In this document: positions 8,592-17,658 of the stretch, one piece after another | Numbering within the stretch: position 1 is the first letter of the stretch | Layout of the letters: the number at the start of each line of letters is the position of its first letter | Source: Cyanobacteria bacterium CG_2015-22_32_23 | Lineage (GTDB): Bacteria > Cyanobacteriota > Cyanobacteriia > Cyanobacteriales > Cyanobacteriaceae | Reading direction: 5' to 3' | Assembly: GCA_009993045.1 (NCBI GenBank) | Contig: JAACUG010000098.1 | Coordinates: 1 to 48,082 of the forward strand | DNA length: 48,082 nucleotides | The notes under the pieces: model-generated | Told to the model about the DNA's origin: nothing | Database searches by the model: none | What the model saw: only the letters and a program-made list of their open reading frames with translations | Program-made: the position numbers and the translations under genes

Positions 8592-9545
8592 ATGACAAGA
8601 TTAAAACGCTCACCCTATCCACGCTTAGAAATACATCTATTAAGAGAAGGATTATTAGAATCTATCCATCAAGGAGAAGTGGTGGTTGCTGATGATAGAA
8701 GCAGAATTTTAGCCGTAGCAGGAGATACTGAAACCGTCTCTTTTATGAGATCAGCAATGAAACCATTTCAAGCCCTAGCGGTTACAAGTACGGGAGTGAT
8801 GGAGCGATTTGACTTAAATGATAAAGATTTAGCGATTATTTGTAGTTCTCATCAAGGTAATATAGAACAAGCAAGACAAGTTTTTAATATTCTTTGGCGT
8901 GCGGATATTGAATCAAGTTACTTAAAATGTCCTATTCCTGAAGGGAAAGATAGTGCTTTACAATATAATTGCTCAGGTAAACACGCTGGAATGTTAGCGG
9001 TTTGTCAACAAAGAAATTGGAATTTAGATACTTATTTTCATCGCTCAAACCCAGTGCAACAATTAATTTTACAAAAAATTGCTGAGTTATTAGCCATTCC
9101 GGGCGCAGAAATTATGACGGCAAGAGATGATTGTGGTGTACCGACTTATGCTTTAGAATTAGGACAAATGGCTACTCTATACGCTAAATTAGCCAACGGT
9201 AATAATATCGATTTAGAGAGAATCCTTCGTGCTATGACTAATCACCCCACTATGGTAGCAGGAGAAGGTGCTTTCGATACGGAATTGATGACTTTAACTG
9301 ATGGAATGTTGGTTAGTAAATCTGGAGCTGAAGGTATCCAATGTATCGGTAATATAGGGCAAAATATGGGTTTAGCTATTAAAATTCTTGATGGTGCAAA
9401 ACGGGCTAAATATGCTACGGCTATTCATGTTTTAAAACAATTGGGTTGGATTACTCCGACAGTTGCCCAAAATTTAGGTGACAAGTTTTTGCGTATTGAT
9501 GATTATAAACGTTTGGAAGTTGCAGGAGAATTATCTTTTCTTTAA
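8592..9545 (+). CDS. Asparaginase (asparaginase II family, PF06089 type)
   Basis: A 317-residue protein of the thermolabile asparaginase-like family, predicted to hydrolyse L-asparagine to aspartate and ammonia. Seen motifs are the VSFMRSAMKPFQALAV segment (residues 49-64; SxxK), ICSSHQGN near 82-89, NCSGKHAGMLA near 125-135 and DDCGVPTYAL near 173-182. These match the Rhizobium-type asparaginase family rather than the periplasmic bacterial type II enzyme. No signal peptide is visible, so it should be cytoplasmic. Length is typical. Confidence 0.88.
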   Translation: MTRLKRSPYPRLEIHLLREGLLESIHQGEVVVADDRSRILAVAGDTETVSFMRSAMKPFQALAVTSTGVMERFDLNDKDLAIICSSHQGNIEQARQVFNILWRADIESSYLKCPIPEGKDSALQYNCSGKHAGMLAVCQQRNWNLDTYFHRSNPVQQLILQKIAELLAIPGAEIMTARDDCGVPTYALELGQMATLYAKLANGNNIDLERILRAMTNHPTMVAGEGAFDTELMTLTDGMLVSKSGAEGIQCIGNIGQNMGLAIKILDGAKRAKYATAIHVLKQLGWITPTVAQNLGDKFLRIDDYKRLEVAGELSFL

Positions 9546-9589
9546 ATGATTAAAAATTTCTGCTCAAATAATTAATAATTTATGTTAAT

Positions 9590-9845
9590 AGGTTTCAGGT
9601 TTCAGGTTTCAGAACAAAAATACTTAATACTCTAAAGTGAGGTAATCAATTTTATAGCGGTTAGTATCAATTCTGAAACTCATTACTCATTACTTCTTAC
9701 TCATTACTCCCCCTAACCAGTGAATGGGGTGCAAGATATGAGTATCAGGTATCGGGGTTTAAATAATGAGTTTATAGACTATTCAATATTCTTTCTATCT
9801 CCCCGTTTCCCTTTTATTTCCTAACTCCTATCTCCTATCTCCTAT
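9590..9845. repeat. Three different heptamer repeat tracts in one intergenic region
   Basis: The 343-base gap 9546-9888 has no gene. It contains three copies of AGGTTTC at 9590-9610, four CTCATTA-type units at 9679-9706 (one degenerate) and three copies of CTCCTAT at 9825-9845. All have a strict 7-base period but unrelated unit sequences. They resemble cyanobacterial STRRs. No promoter or terminator could be separated from this repetitive background. Confidence 0.75.
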
Positions 9846-9888
9846 GTAATAATTAACAGTAAATTGATCAAATTAGGAAATCTTCTTT

Positions 9889-10881
9889 ATGAAACTATCT
9901 AGTAAAAATTTTGATACCCGTATTGATACGGTTTATGATGCTATCGTTGTTGGTGGTGGCATGGGGGGTTTATCGGCGGCTATTTATTTAGCTCGTTATG
10001 GTTTAAAATGTCTTGTCATCGAGAAAGGTAAAGGGCGATCGCTATGGATGCAAGATCTGCGTAATTATTTAGGTATTGATCCTCATGTACCGGGTAGAGA
10101 TATACTAAATCATGGTACAAAACAAGCCATTGATTGGGGTGCAGATCATTTACGAGGTTATGTCGAAGATGTTACCGATGAGGGTGAAACCTTTGCGGTA
10201 AAAGTAAAAATTGGGAAAAAAGACTCTGTTTATCCTATTTTTCGGGGTAAATATTTAATTGCGGCTTCAGGGGTGATTGATGTTTTACCTCATGTTGAAG
10301 ATATGCAAAATGTCTATGATTATGCTGGTTATACTCTTCATGTTTGTATGATTTGTGATGGTTTCGATATGTGGGATCAAAAAGCTGTATTAATCGCCGC
10401 TACAGAATCTCAAATTAACGCTGCTTTTGTCTTAAATTGGTTTACTCCCTATATTACGGTTTTAACTCATGGTTTATGTAATGTGAGCGATGACATGAAA
10501 CAAAAATTAGCAGAATATGGTTATCCTTTATATGAAAGTGCTATCGCACGTTTTGTGGGGGAAAATCATCAAATGCAAGGAATAGAATTAACTGATGGTA
10601 CTTTTATTGAAGCGACAACGGGTTTAATTAATATGGGCTCGATTTATAATAACCATTATTTAAAAGCCATAGAAGGTTTAGAATGGGATGGCGAAAACCT
10701 CATTACTAATGATATGGCACAAACTACCCATGAACGTATATTCGCATTAGGTGACTTGAAAAAAGGTTTAAATCAAGTATCTATTGCTGTAGCTGATGGT
10801 ACTTTGGCCGCCACTCAAATCTGGCGTAACATTCGTCGTCAATCTTCTCCTAGAAAATGGGAAGAGAATATTAAGAATTAA
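9889..10881 (+). CDS. Thioredoxin-reductase-like flavoprotein without NADPH signature (DDOR candidate)
   Basis: A 330-residue member of the thioredoxin reductase fold. The FAD site is VVGGGMGGLSAA (residues 20-31), the redox motif is C153-M-I-C156 followed by DGFD, and the C-terminal FAD motif is FALGDL. At the place where thioredoxin reductases have GGGxSA and HRR for NADPH, this protein reads IAATESQIN (169-177) and then TVLTHGL, so canonical NADPH binding looks lost. That matches the diflavin-linked disulfide oxidoreductases (DDOR) described in cyanobacteria, to which Synechocystis Slr0600 belongs, where a second FAD replaces NADPH. The reductant and partner are unknown. The DDOR assignment is from recalled literature plus these missing motifs. 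Confidence 0.8.
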   Translation: MKLSSKNFDTRIDTVYDAIVVGGGMGGLSAAIYLARYGLKCLVIEKGKGRSLWMQDLRNYLGIDPHVPGRDILNHGTKQAIDWGADHLRGYVEDVTDEGETFAVKVKIGKKDSVYPIFRGKYLIAASGVIDVLPHVEDMQNVYDYAGYTLHVCMICDGFDMWDQKAVLIAATESQINAAFVLNWFTPYITVLTHGLCNVSDDMKQKLAEYGYPLYESAIARFVGENHQMQGIELTDGTFIEATTGLINMGSIYNNHYLKAIEGLEWDGENLITNDMAQTTHERIFALGDLKKGLNQVSIAVADGTLAATQIWRNIRRQSSPRKWEENIKN

Positions 10882-10898
10882 ATATTAATAATTAACAA

Positions 10899-11831
10899 TT
10901 AACAATTATTCATAGTAACAACTTGGTTTTTACCATTATTTTTTGCTTTTAATAAAGCCTTATCGGCACAAGAAATAATATAATCTATACTTTCAGCTTC
11001 ATCACCATAAGCACAAACTCCCACACTAACCGTTACATTAATTTGATAAGATTCTATGACAATATTTTGATTTTCAATATTACTTCTGATACGATTAGCC
11101 ACAATTAACGCTTCTTTTAAATTAGTTTCCGAAAGAAAAATAATAAATTCTTCTCCCCCCCATCTAGCACATAAATCCTCTTTTCTCAAACATTTAACAC
11201 ATTCTTTTGCCACATAGATTATGACATAGTCTCCCACAGGATGACCATAAGTATCATTAATTCTCTTAAAATAATCAATGTCTAAAATAAGCAGGGAAAA
11301 TACTCTTTTTTGTCTTTTTGCGAGGTGAAATTCTCTTTGCGCTAAAGCAAGAAAATTACGACGGTTAGATATACCCGTTAATTCATCGGTTTTGGCTAAT
11401 TTTTCTAATTCTACTAATGCCTTTTTTAATTCATCTCTAGTAAATTTTAACTCCATATGATTTTTTACTCTAGCCAATAATTCTTGATTATGAAAAGGTT
11501 TCATAATGTAATCTACTGCACCTAAATCAAAGGCTTTCAATAAATCTTTTTTATCGTCACTAGCAGTGATAAAAATAATAGGAATTTCTTGGAAATGAGG
11601 ATTTAATTTAATTTGTTCACACAATTCTAAACCATTAATCTTTGGCATCATTAAATCTAATAATATCAAATCAGGATTAATCTTTTCCAGAGAAGACATG
11701 ACATCTTCACTATTAGCAAAAAATTTAGTATTATATCCTTCTTTTGTTAATAATTTATCCAATAAAATTCTGTTAACAGCATTATCATCCACCGCCAAAA
11801 TTAAAAAGTTTTTCGGATTATAATTAACCAT
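10899..11831 (-). CDS. Response regulator with diguanylate cyclase output (PleD-like)
   Basis: A 310-residue receiver-GGDEF protein. The receiver (about residues 8-125) keeps the acidic pocket D15/D16, the phospho-acceptor D59 and K111. The cyclase domain (about 145-308) has GGEEF at 225-229, so it should make cyclic di-GMP from two GTP. An inhibitory I-site RxxD (R216-K-E-D219) lies exactly five residues upstream, which predicts product feedback. It probably converts a phosphorelay signal into c-di-GMP control of motility or aggregation. No cognate histidine kinase adjoins it. It lies downstream of recF on the same strand, with 96 bases between. Confidence 0.92.
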   Translation of the reverse strand: MVNYNPKNFLILAVDDNAVNRILLDKLLTKEGYNTKFFANSEDVMSSLEKINPDLILLDLMMPKINGLELCEQIKLNPHFQEIPIIFITASDDKKDLLKAFDLGAVDYIMKPFHNQELLARVKNHMELKFTRDELKKALVELEKLAKTDELTGISNRRNFLALAQREFHLAKRQKRVFSLLILDIDYFKRINDTYGHPVGDYVIIYVAKECVKCLRKEDLCARWGGEEFIIFLSETNLKEALIVANRIRSNIENQNIVIESYQINVTVSVGVCAYGDEAESIDYIISCADKALLKAKNNGKNQVVTMNNC

Positions 11832-11927
11832 AAAAGTTGTTTCGCTTTTAGAACATCAATTTAATAAGTATCAGGATTAGAAACTATAGAATCCGAATCT
11901 ATAAAAGTTTGATCTCAATATTTAAAA

Positions 11928-13064
11928 TTATATAATCACTTTTCCTTTTTCAACTTCAATAATTTGTGCTTGTTGTAATAATTTATTATCAAAATAATTC
12001 AAGTGAGTTGTGGTTATAAAAGTTTGAAAACGATTTCCTAAAGAATCCAATAATTGTTGCTGCCGTTTTAAATCTAACTCTGCCATTACGTCATCTAATA
12101 ATAATAAAGGAGTTTCTCCTACCACTTGTTCAATTAATTGCAATTCTCCCAACTTTAAAGACAATACTAACGTTCTTTGTTGTCCTTGAGATCCATAATT
12201 TTTGGCGGTAGCTTGATTTATCATAAAATCGATGTCGTCTCGATGAGGACCTACTAATGTATTTCCTGAACTAATTTCCGCATTTCGTTTATGATTAATT
12301 TCTTCTCTAATTCTATTTTGTATATCTTCTATTTCATTCTCTTTATATTCTACATTTGGAAGATATATTATTTGTAATTTTTCGGTTTTATTACTAATTT
12401 GATTATGCCATAATTTTGCTAAAGGTTCTATTTTACTTAAAACTCTTCCTCTTCTTCTCATGACTCGACAACCAGTTTCTACTAATTTATCATCCCATAA
12501 TTGTAATTCTAATTCTTCCGATTTTGATAAACTAGAAAAAGTCATAATTCCTCGAGTTTTAAAACTTTTTAATAAGGCATTTCTTTGTTTTAAAACTTGT
12601 AAATATTGTTTAATAATATAACTATAAATTGGTTCTAATTGTACTAAAAGATTATCCACCCAATTTCTTCTATATTCAGGCGAACCTCTTACTAAATCTA
12701 TATCTAAACTAGAAAATAAAACAGTATTAACTATACCTAAAAAATCTAAATTACGAGATAATTTCTCATAGTTTAAAGTTAACTCTCTTCTACCTTTAAA
12801 TGGTAACATTATACCTAAATCATAATCAGCAAAATTACGACTAATATTAGCTTTTATTTGACCATAAACTCGATCTTTATAGACAAAATCTTGTTCTCTA
12901 CTGGTACGATGACTTTTTAATGTTGATAGTAATTCAATCGCTTCTAATAAATTTGATTTACCTTGAGCATTATTCCCTAAAATAATTATTTTATTACTAT
13001 GAAAATTAACTTCTTCTTGAATATAATTACGAAAATAACTAAGATAAATATTCTTTAAAAACAT
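11928..13064 (-). CDS. recF: DNA replication and repair protein RecF
   Basis: A 378-residue SMC-like ATPase of the RecFOR pathway, which loads RecA at single-stranded gaps. Walker A is GNNAQGKS at 30-37, the signature region is GQQRTLVLSLKLGEL in the C-terminal third, and Walker B is PLLLLDDVMAELD. The family length (about 360-390) fits. dnaA and dnaN, its neighbours in many bacteria, are not in the window, as is usual in cyanobacteria. The gene is very AT-rich but intact. Confidence 0.95.
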   Translation of the reverse strand: MFLKNIYLSYFRNYIQEEVNFHSNKIIILGNNAQGKSNLLEAIELLSTLKSHRTSREQDFVYKDRVYGQIKANISRNFADYDLGIMLPFKGRRELTLNYEKLSRNLDFLGIVNTVLFSSLDIDLVRGSPEYRRNWVDNLLVQLEPIYSYIIKQYLQVLKQRNALLKSFKTRGIMTFSSLSKSEELELQLWDDKLVETGCRVMRRRGRVLSKIEPLAKLWHNQISNKTEKLQIIYLPNVEYKENEIEDIQNRIREEINHKRNAEISSGNTLVGPHRDDIDFMINQATAKNYGSQGQQRTLVLSLKLGELQLIEQVVGETPLLLLDDVMAELDLKRQQQLLDSLGNRFQTFITTTHLNYFDNKLLQQAQIIEVEKGKVII

Positions 13065-13321
13065 AACACAATAATTGATATTTAATAATTAGCAATTGTT
13101 TTTATCTCCTTGGGAGGTTATAATCAGCTTGAAAATGTAATAATAGTTATCTTATCAAAGTTGTGACTATCGAATTATTGAATAAAGTTATTCTCAGAAG
13201 TTAACTATCAATTGTTCATCATCAACGGTCAATTCTTTTCTCTGATTTATAGTTTCTCACATATAATTTAAGATTCCTATTATTAACTTATTTACCTCAT
13301 TAATTTTTTGAGATTCTTCCT

Positions 13322-14239
13322 ATGAGCAAAAAAAATCAACTACTATCAATAACTTTATGTTTAGTAACTATTATAACAGTTTATTTTAGTTATATTCCTA
13401 ATGCAAATGCTTACAGTAAAGATAATATTGCACAATTAATAAAAGAAAATAAATGTATAAAATGTGATTTATCTAACTATCATTTTCCCAAAAATAAGTT
13501 TAACTTAGAAAAAGCTAATTTATTCAAATCAAACTTACATAAAACTAACTTTACTAATCTTAATTTACGAAAAGCTAACTTCTCAGAAACTGATTTAACT
13601 TTTAGTAATTTAGAAAAAATTAACGCCAAAAAAACGGATTTTAGAAAAGCCGATTTAACTCATAGTAATCTAAAAAACAGTAATCTTAGTCAAGCAAATT
13701 TTTCAGAAGCAACTCTTAATCATAGTAATTTTAGTCATAGTATTTTAGAAAGAAGTGATTTTGAAAAAGCAGATTTATCAGAAAGTAATTTTATTCAAGC
13801 CAATCTTTCAGGTGCAAATTTTCACAACGCAAATCTAACCAAAGCCGACTTAGATTTAGCTAATTTGAGTAGTAAAAGTAAAAAACATTTGACTAATTTT
13901 TCTAACGCTAATTTAACTCAAATACAGTTAATCAATGCTAACTTACAAAAAGTAAACTTTAGTAATGCTAATTTATATCAAGCAGATTTTGATGGTAGTG
14001 ATTTAACAGAATCGATCTTAGAAAAAGCTAATTTAGCCGAAGCAAATCTCAGTCATGTTAATTTAAGTAATGCTGACTTACGCCATGCTAATTTAATTAA
14101 TGCTTCTCTTGTTTATGCTAATTTAAGTAATGCTAATCTTAAAAATGCCAACCTTGAAAAAGCTAATTTAACAGGAGTAAATCTCACAAATACTAATTTA
14201 AAAGGTGCAATTATGCCTGACGGTTCAATTCATAATTAG
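13322..14239 (+). CDS. Secreted pentapeptide-repeat protein
   Basis: A 305-residue protein with a signal peptide (hydrophobic residues about 8-24; likely cleavage after ANA near 29-31). Pentapeptide repeats of the A(D/N)LxX type occupy about 45-300, giving roughly 50 coils of a right-handed beta-helix. It should therefore lie in the periplasm or thylakoid lumen. Many exported pentapeptide proteins occur in cyanobacteria and their functions are mostly unknown. A break in the rhythm near residues 180-195 (LSSKSKKHLTNFS) suggests a loop splitting two helix blocks. No operon partner. Confidence 0.9.
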   Translation: MSKKNQLLSITLCLVTIITVYFSYIPNANAYSKDNIAQLIKENKCIKCDLSNYHFPKNKFNLEKANLFKSNLHKTNFTNLNLRKANFSETDLTFSNLEKINAKKTDFRKADLTHSNLKNSNLSQANFSEATLNHSNFSHSILERSDFEKADLSESNFIQANLSGANFHNANLTKADLDLANLSSKSKKHLTNFSNANLTQIQLINANLQKVNFSNANLYQADFDGSDLTESILEKANLAEANLSHVNLSNADLRHANLINASLVYANLSNANLKNANLEKANLTGVNLTNTNLKGAIMPDGSIHN

Positions 14240-14296
14240 TTTAAATAGGTTTTAGATATTAGGTATTAGGTTAAATTATTAACTTTTAACATTTAT

Positions 14297-14926
14297 TTAG
14301 CGAATAAAATTACTTATTAACCATAATAAACAAAAAGTAAATAACGTTGCAAATTGTTCCGATCCTAAACTAATATTTAAGCCAATTCCTATAGATAAAT
14401 TAAATAAAATATTAGCTAAAGAAACACCAATTATAAAAGCAATAAAAGTAATTCCTAGCGATCGCCAAAACAATCTTCTTTTACGATATAAAACAAAAAA
14501 ACTTGTTCCCACACCACCAGTTAATAAAAGAGGTAATATTTGACTATTTGTATTAAAAATACTGATAGCAATTAAGAGAAGAAAAACGATACCGTTAAGA
14601 GAAATTTCTTTCACCGATGGTTGATCTAATAAATCATTTAACCATAAAGAAACTTTTTTTGCTGTGGGATTATTTTCGATAGTTAATATTTTTTTAGTTT
14701 CCATAATTTTTTCAGGAAATCTAATTTGTTCGGGTACTTTAATTTTACCTTCTTGTCTGAGTCTTAATCGTTGCATAATAATCGCATCATAAGCAATTTC
14801 GATACTTTCAATGGCTGGGGGATCATTTTGATATTTTTCCTTAAGATTTTGTTTTGCTGCCTGTATTTCGTCAAAAGAAGCATTTTCTGTAAGGCCTAAT
14901 TGTTCATAAGGATTTAACTCAGTCAT
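14297..14926 (-). CDS. CPP1-like J-domain-related membrane protein (DUF3353)
   Basis: A 209-residue protein of the CPP1 family. The first ~70 residues look like a degenerate J-domain (NPYEQLGLTENASFDEIQAAK), but the HPD tripeptide needed to stimulate Hsp70 is not present. At least three hydrophobic segments follow (about 115-132, 138-150, 155-185 and 190-208). In plants CPP1 is a thylakoid/envelope holdase that stabilises protochlorophyllide oxidoreductase; that role is inferred here only by family. The ATG at 14926 is preferred over an upstream in-frame start at 15001, because a GGAGG site lies 11 bases before it and homologues start MTELNPYEQL. Confidence 0.85.
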   Translation of the reverse strand: MTELNPYEQLGLTENASFDEIQAAKQNLKEKYQNDPPAIESIEIAYDAIIMQRLRLRQEGKIKVPEQIRFPEKIMETKKILTIENNPTAKKVSLWLNDLLDQPSVKEISLNGIVFLLLIAISIFNTNSQILPLLLTGGVGTSFFVLYRKRRLFWRSLGITFIAFIIGVSLANILFNLSIGIGLNISLGSEQFATLFTFCLLWLISNFIR

Positions 14927-15143
14927 TTTTGTTTTATTCCTCCAATTCTCAATAATTATTAATAACCTTAACTTGAATAAATGAATTTGATTAATTTGCA
15001 CTCATTAACAAATAATATTATAGTTAAACTCAGTACCTTAATTTTTAGGATAATTTTAGATGATTATTTTACTTTATCTTTAAAATCGATCCTGATAAAA
15101 TTAAATATTCAAACTTTGATGAATACCGCCACCAAAAACTAAT

Positions 15144-15857
15144 ATGGAAGTAGCTTTAGCTAAAATTCTAATCGTTGATGATGATATTCACATTAGCAAT
15201 TTAATCAGACGTTTTCTTACCCAAAAACAATATCTTGTGGAATCTGCCTCTGATGGAAAAACTGCCACAGAAATATTTAATCGTTTTCGCCCAGATTTAG
15301 TTATTCTTGATATAAATTTACCCGATACTCTCGGTTATAATCTCTGTCAAGAAATGCAGAATCAGAACGATGTTTTTATTTTAATGCTTACCAGTCGCAC
15401 CGATGTTGAAGATAAGAAAAAAGGCTTTTTAATTGGCGCGGATGATTACCTCACCAAACCTTTTGACTTAGAAGAATTAGAATTTAGAGTACAAGCCATT
15501 TTGCGTCGCAAACGAATAATTAACTCTACAGATATTAATATCCTACAATTTGGTAGTTTAATTATTAATCCTGAAACTCGACAAATAATCTTCAATAATG
15601 AAGAAATAATTTTTACCAGTTTAGAATTTGATCTTCTTTATTTTCTTGCTAGTAATCAAGGTAAAGTATTTCGCCGAAAAGATTTAGTTAATAACGTCTG
15701 GAAAAATAACCCTATGGGTGATAATCGGGTGGTGGATGTTCATATCGGGCAAATTCGCCGTAGAATAGACTCTGACCCTAATAAACCCCCCTATATCTCT
15801 ACTGTACGAGGGGTAGGTTATAAATTCGACTTTATTGACTCCACTAAAAAAAATTAA
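15144..15857 (+). CDS. OmpR/PhoB-family response regulator
   Basis: A 237-residue two-component regulator. The receiver (about 7-120) has D12-D14, phospho-acceptor D56 and K105; the winged-helix DNA-binding domain (about 138-232) ends with the family's RVVDVHIGQIRRRID recognition helix and VRGVGYKF wing. It does not match my memory of RpaA, RpaB, ManR or NrrA, so the target genes are unknown. No histidine kinase gene adjoins it. The M16 peptidase follows after 53 bases on the same strand and may be co-transcribed. Confidence 0.9.
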   Translation: MEVALAKILIVDDDIHISNLIRRFLTQKQYLVESASDGKTATEIFNRFRPDLVILDINLPDTLGYNLCQEMQNQNDVFILMLTSRTDVEDKKKGFLIGADDYLTKPFDLEELEFRVQAILRRKRIINSTDINILQFGSLIINPETRQIIFNNEEIIFTSLEFDLLYFLASNQGKVFRRKDLVNNVWKNNPMGDNRVVDVHIGQIRRRIDSDPNKPPYISTVRGVGYKFDFIDSTKKN

Positions 15858-15910
15858 TCTCTTCCTAATATTCAAGGTAAGATTAAGGAAAGGTAAAACA
15901 ATGTCTTTAT

Positions 15911-17197
15911 ATGATATTCTCAACATATAACAAAACTACTCCTCAATCTAATTACCGTTACCATCTTAATCGGATTTCCCTTAATAATGGTTTAACTTTA
16001 ATACATCAAGAAATTTCCTCTACATCTGTTGTTGTCGCTGATATTTGGGTTAATGCAGGAGTTACTACTGAACCTCAATCGTGGTCTGGAATGTCTCATT
16101 TTTTAGAACACATGATCTTTAAAGGGACAAAAAATATATTACCCGGAGATTTTGATTATATTATTGAAAATACTGGAGGTTACTCCAACGCAGCCACAGG
16201 TTATGATTATACTCATTTTTACTTAACCACCGCCTCTGGATATTTACCTGACACTTTACCTTATTTAGCAGAAATATTATTACAAGCAGAAATACCCGAT
16301 GAAGAATTTTACCTTGAAAGAGATGTAGTATTAGAAGAAATCCGCTCTAGTAATGATGACTATGATTGGATTATTCTTCAACATCTCGCTAGTAGTATTT
16401 ATCCCAATCATCCTTATGGACGTTCCGTTTTAGGAGAAGAATCATTATTATTAAATAATACTCCTAATCAGATGCGATGTTATCATAAAACCCACTATCA
16501 ACCAGAAAATATGACCGTTGTTTTAGTTGGTAACATTACTCAAGATAAAGCAATTTCTTTGGTAGAAAAATGTTTCCAAAATTTTAGTCCTCGTTCTGAA
16601 TGTCCTAAAGTTACATTTGATAGTGAACCACCGATGATTGATATTCGCCGTCAACAACTATTTTTTCCCCGACTTCAACATTCACGCCTCGTTATGGGGT
16701 GGCTTGGCGCTGGTATTGATAACCTAGAAGGTGCGATCGCCCTTGATATGTTATCAGTAATATTAACAGGAGGCAGAACTTCAAGACTAATCAGAAAACT
16801 CCGAGAAGAAGAACATTTAGTATTAGACATAAGTTGTGATTTTTCCCTACAAAAACACTCTAGCTTATTTACTATTTCCGCTTATTTATCTCCTGATAAA
16901 ATGACTATCCTAGAAGATAAAATTAGAAACGAAATTCATCAATTACAACAAAATCCGATTACCGTTCAAGAACTAATAAATTGTCAGAAAGCCTTATGTC
17001 ATAACTATATTTTCTCCACAGAAACCCCAGAACAATTAGCTGGTTTATATGGTTATTATGAGATGCTAGAAAATGCACATTTAGCCTTAAAATATCCTCA
17101 GATTGTCAAAAATTTATCCCCAGAAAAACTCCAAAGTTATGCTTGTCAATATCTTTCTCCTGAATATTATGCTCTTTGTCATATAGAATGTTGTTAA
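15911..17197 (+). CDS. M16-family zinc peptidase (pitrilysin/MPP type)
   Basis: A 428-residue M16B peptidase. The inverted zinc motif HFLEH occupies 63-67 and the downstream ligand glutamate is in VVLEEIRS about 75 residues later. The C-terminal M16 domain, with the RSRLIRKLREE-like TSRLIRKLREE motif, is also present. It should degrade or process small peptides, perhaps as one half of a two-subunit enzyme; no second M16 gene adjoins it. The chosen ATG has no close ribosome-binding site. The AGG-rich sequence at 15887-15896 instead suits an ATG at 15901 that opens a 9-codon frame overlapping this start, so initiation may be coupled. Confidence 0.88.
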   Translation: MIFSTYNKTTPQSNYRYHLNRISLNNGLTLIHQEISSTSVVVADIWVNAGVTTEPQSWSGMSHFLEHMIFKGTKNILPGDFDYIIENTGGYSNAATGYDYTHFYLTTASGYLPDTLPYLAEILLQAEIPDEEFYLERDVVLEEIRSSNDDYDWIILQHLASSIYPNHPYGRSVLGEESLLLNNTPNQMRCYHKTHYQPENMTVVLVGNITQDKAISLVEKCFQNFSPRSECPKVTFDSEPPMIDIRRQQLFFPRLQHSRLVMGWLGAGIDNLEGAIALDMLSVILTGGRTSRLIRKLREEEHLVLDISCDFSLQKHSSLFTISAYLSPDKMTILEDKIRNEIHQLQQNPITVQELINCQKALCHNYIFSTETPEQLAGLYGYYEMLENAHLALKYPQIVKNLSPEKLQSYACQYLSPEYYALCHIECC

Positions 17198-17228
17198 TAT
17201 AAAAATCATTTATTATTGATCAATATCT

Positions 17229-17423
17229 ATGAATAGAAAAACTCAAAAAATAACTAAAAAATTACGTCTATTAATAGTTCTTTTTATTCCTCTAACGATC
17301 CTTTTATACTTATTAAGAGGATTTGGTTTATTAAGTTTTTTACCCGGAGGAATATTCTTATTTTTTATCATTGCTTCCCTCTTTCTTTTAATCAGTTTTT
17401 TAATAACCGAAACCTTGAGTTAA
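17229..17423 (+). CDS. Small two-helix membrane protein, unknown function
   Basis: A 64-residue protein with a basic N-terminus (RKTQKITKKLR) followed by two hydrophobic segments at about 13-32 and 36-60, so an inner- or thylakoid-membrane hairpin protein is expected. It starts 31 bases after the peptidase gene on the same strand, and a GC-rich hairpin follows 89 bases after its stop, so it may be the last cistron of that unit. I do not recognise the family. Confidence 0.65.
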   Translation: MNRKTQKITKKLRLLIVLFIPLTILLYLLRGFGLLSFLPGGIFLFFIIASLFLLISFLITETLS

Positions 17424-17512
17424 ATTATCAATATCTCTAAAAATTAAAGAATTATAATTGATAACTCCTTTTTTATTAGTAGTAAAAAATATTCAACTAA
17501 TAAAATAGACAC

Positions 17513-17562
17513 AAGCCACCCCTCCCCGACCGCAACGGGTCAAGAAAAGGTGGCTTTATTTT
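17513..17562 (+). terminator. GC-rich two-tier hairpin between convergent genes
   Basis: AAGCCACC (17513-17520) pairs perfectly with GGTGGCTT (17549-17556), followed by TATTTTAT. Inside the loop CCCG (17525-17528) can pair with CGGG (17536-17539). The composition contrasts sharply with the AT-rich surroundings. It probably terminates the small membrane protein transcript, and from the other strand could end transcription of the permease operon. It may equally be a dispersed repeat. Confidence 0.65.
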
Positions 17563-17658
17563 ATATCTTAATTATAACCTTTTAATTTGAAAATGTCAAG
17601 TATTTATCAGATTTTTTATTAATTATTTTTAAAGAGAAAAGAGGATAATTTTTATGTA

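Noticed and set aside
13322-14239. Pentapeptide DNA repeats as a tandem nucleotide repeat or CRISPR-like array
   Set aside because: The periodicity is 15 bases, degenerate and explained by the encoded pentapeptide motif.
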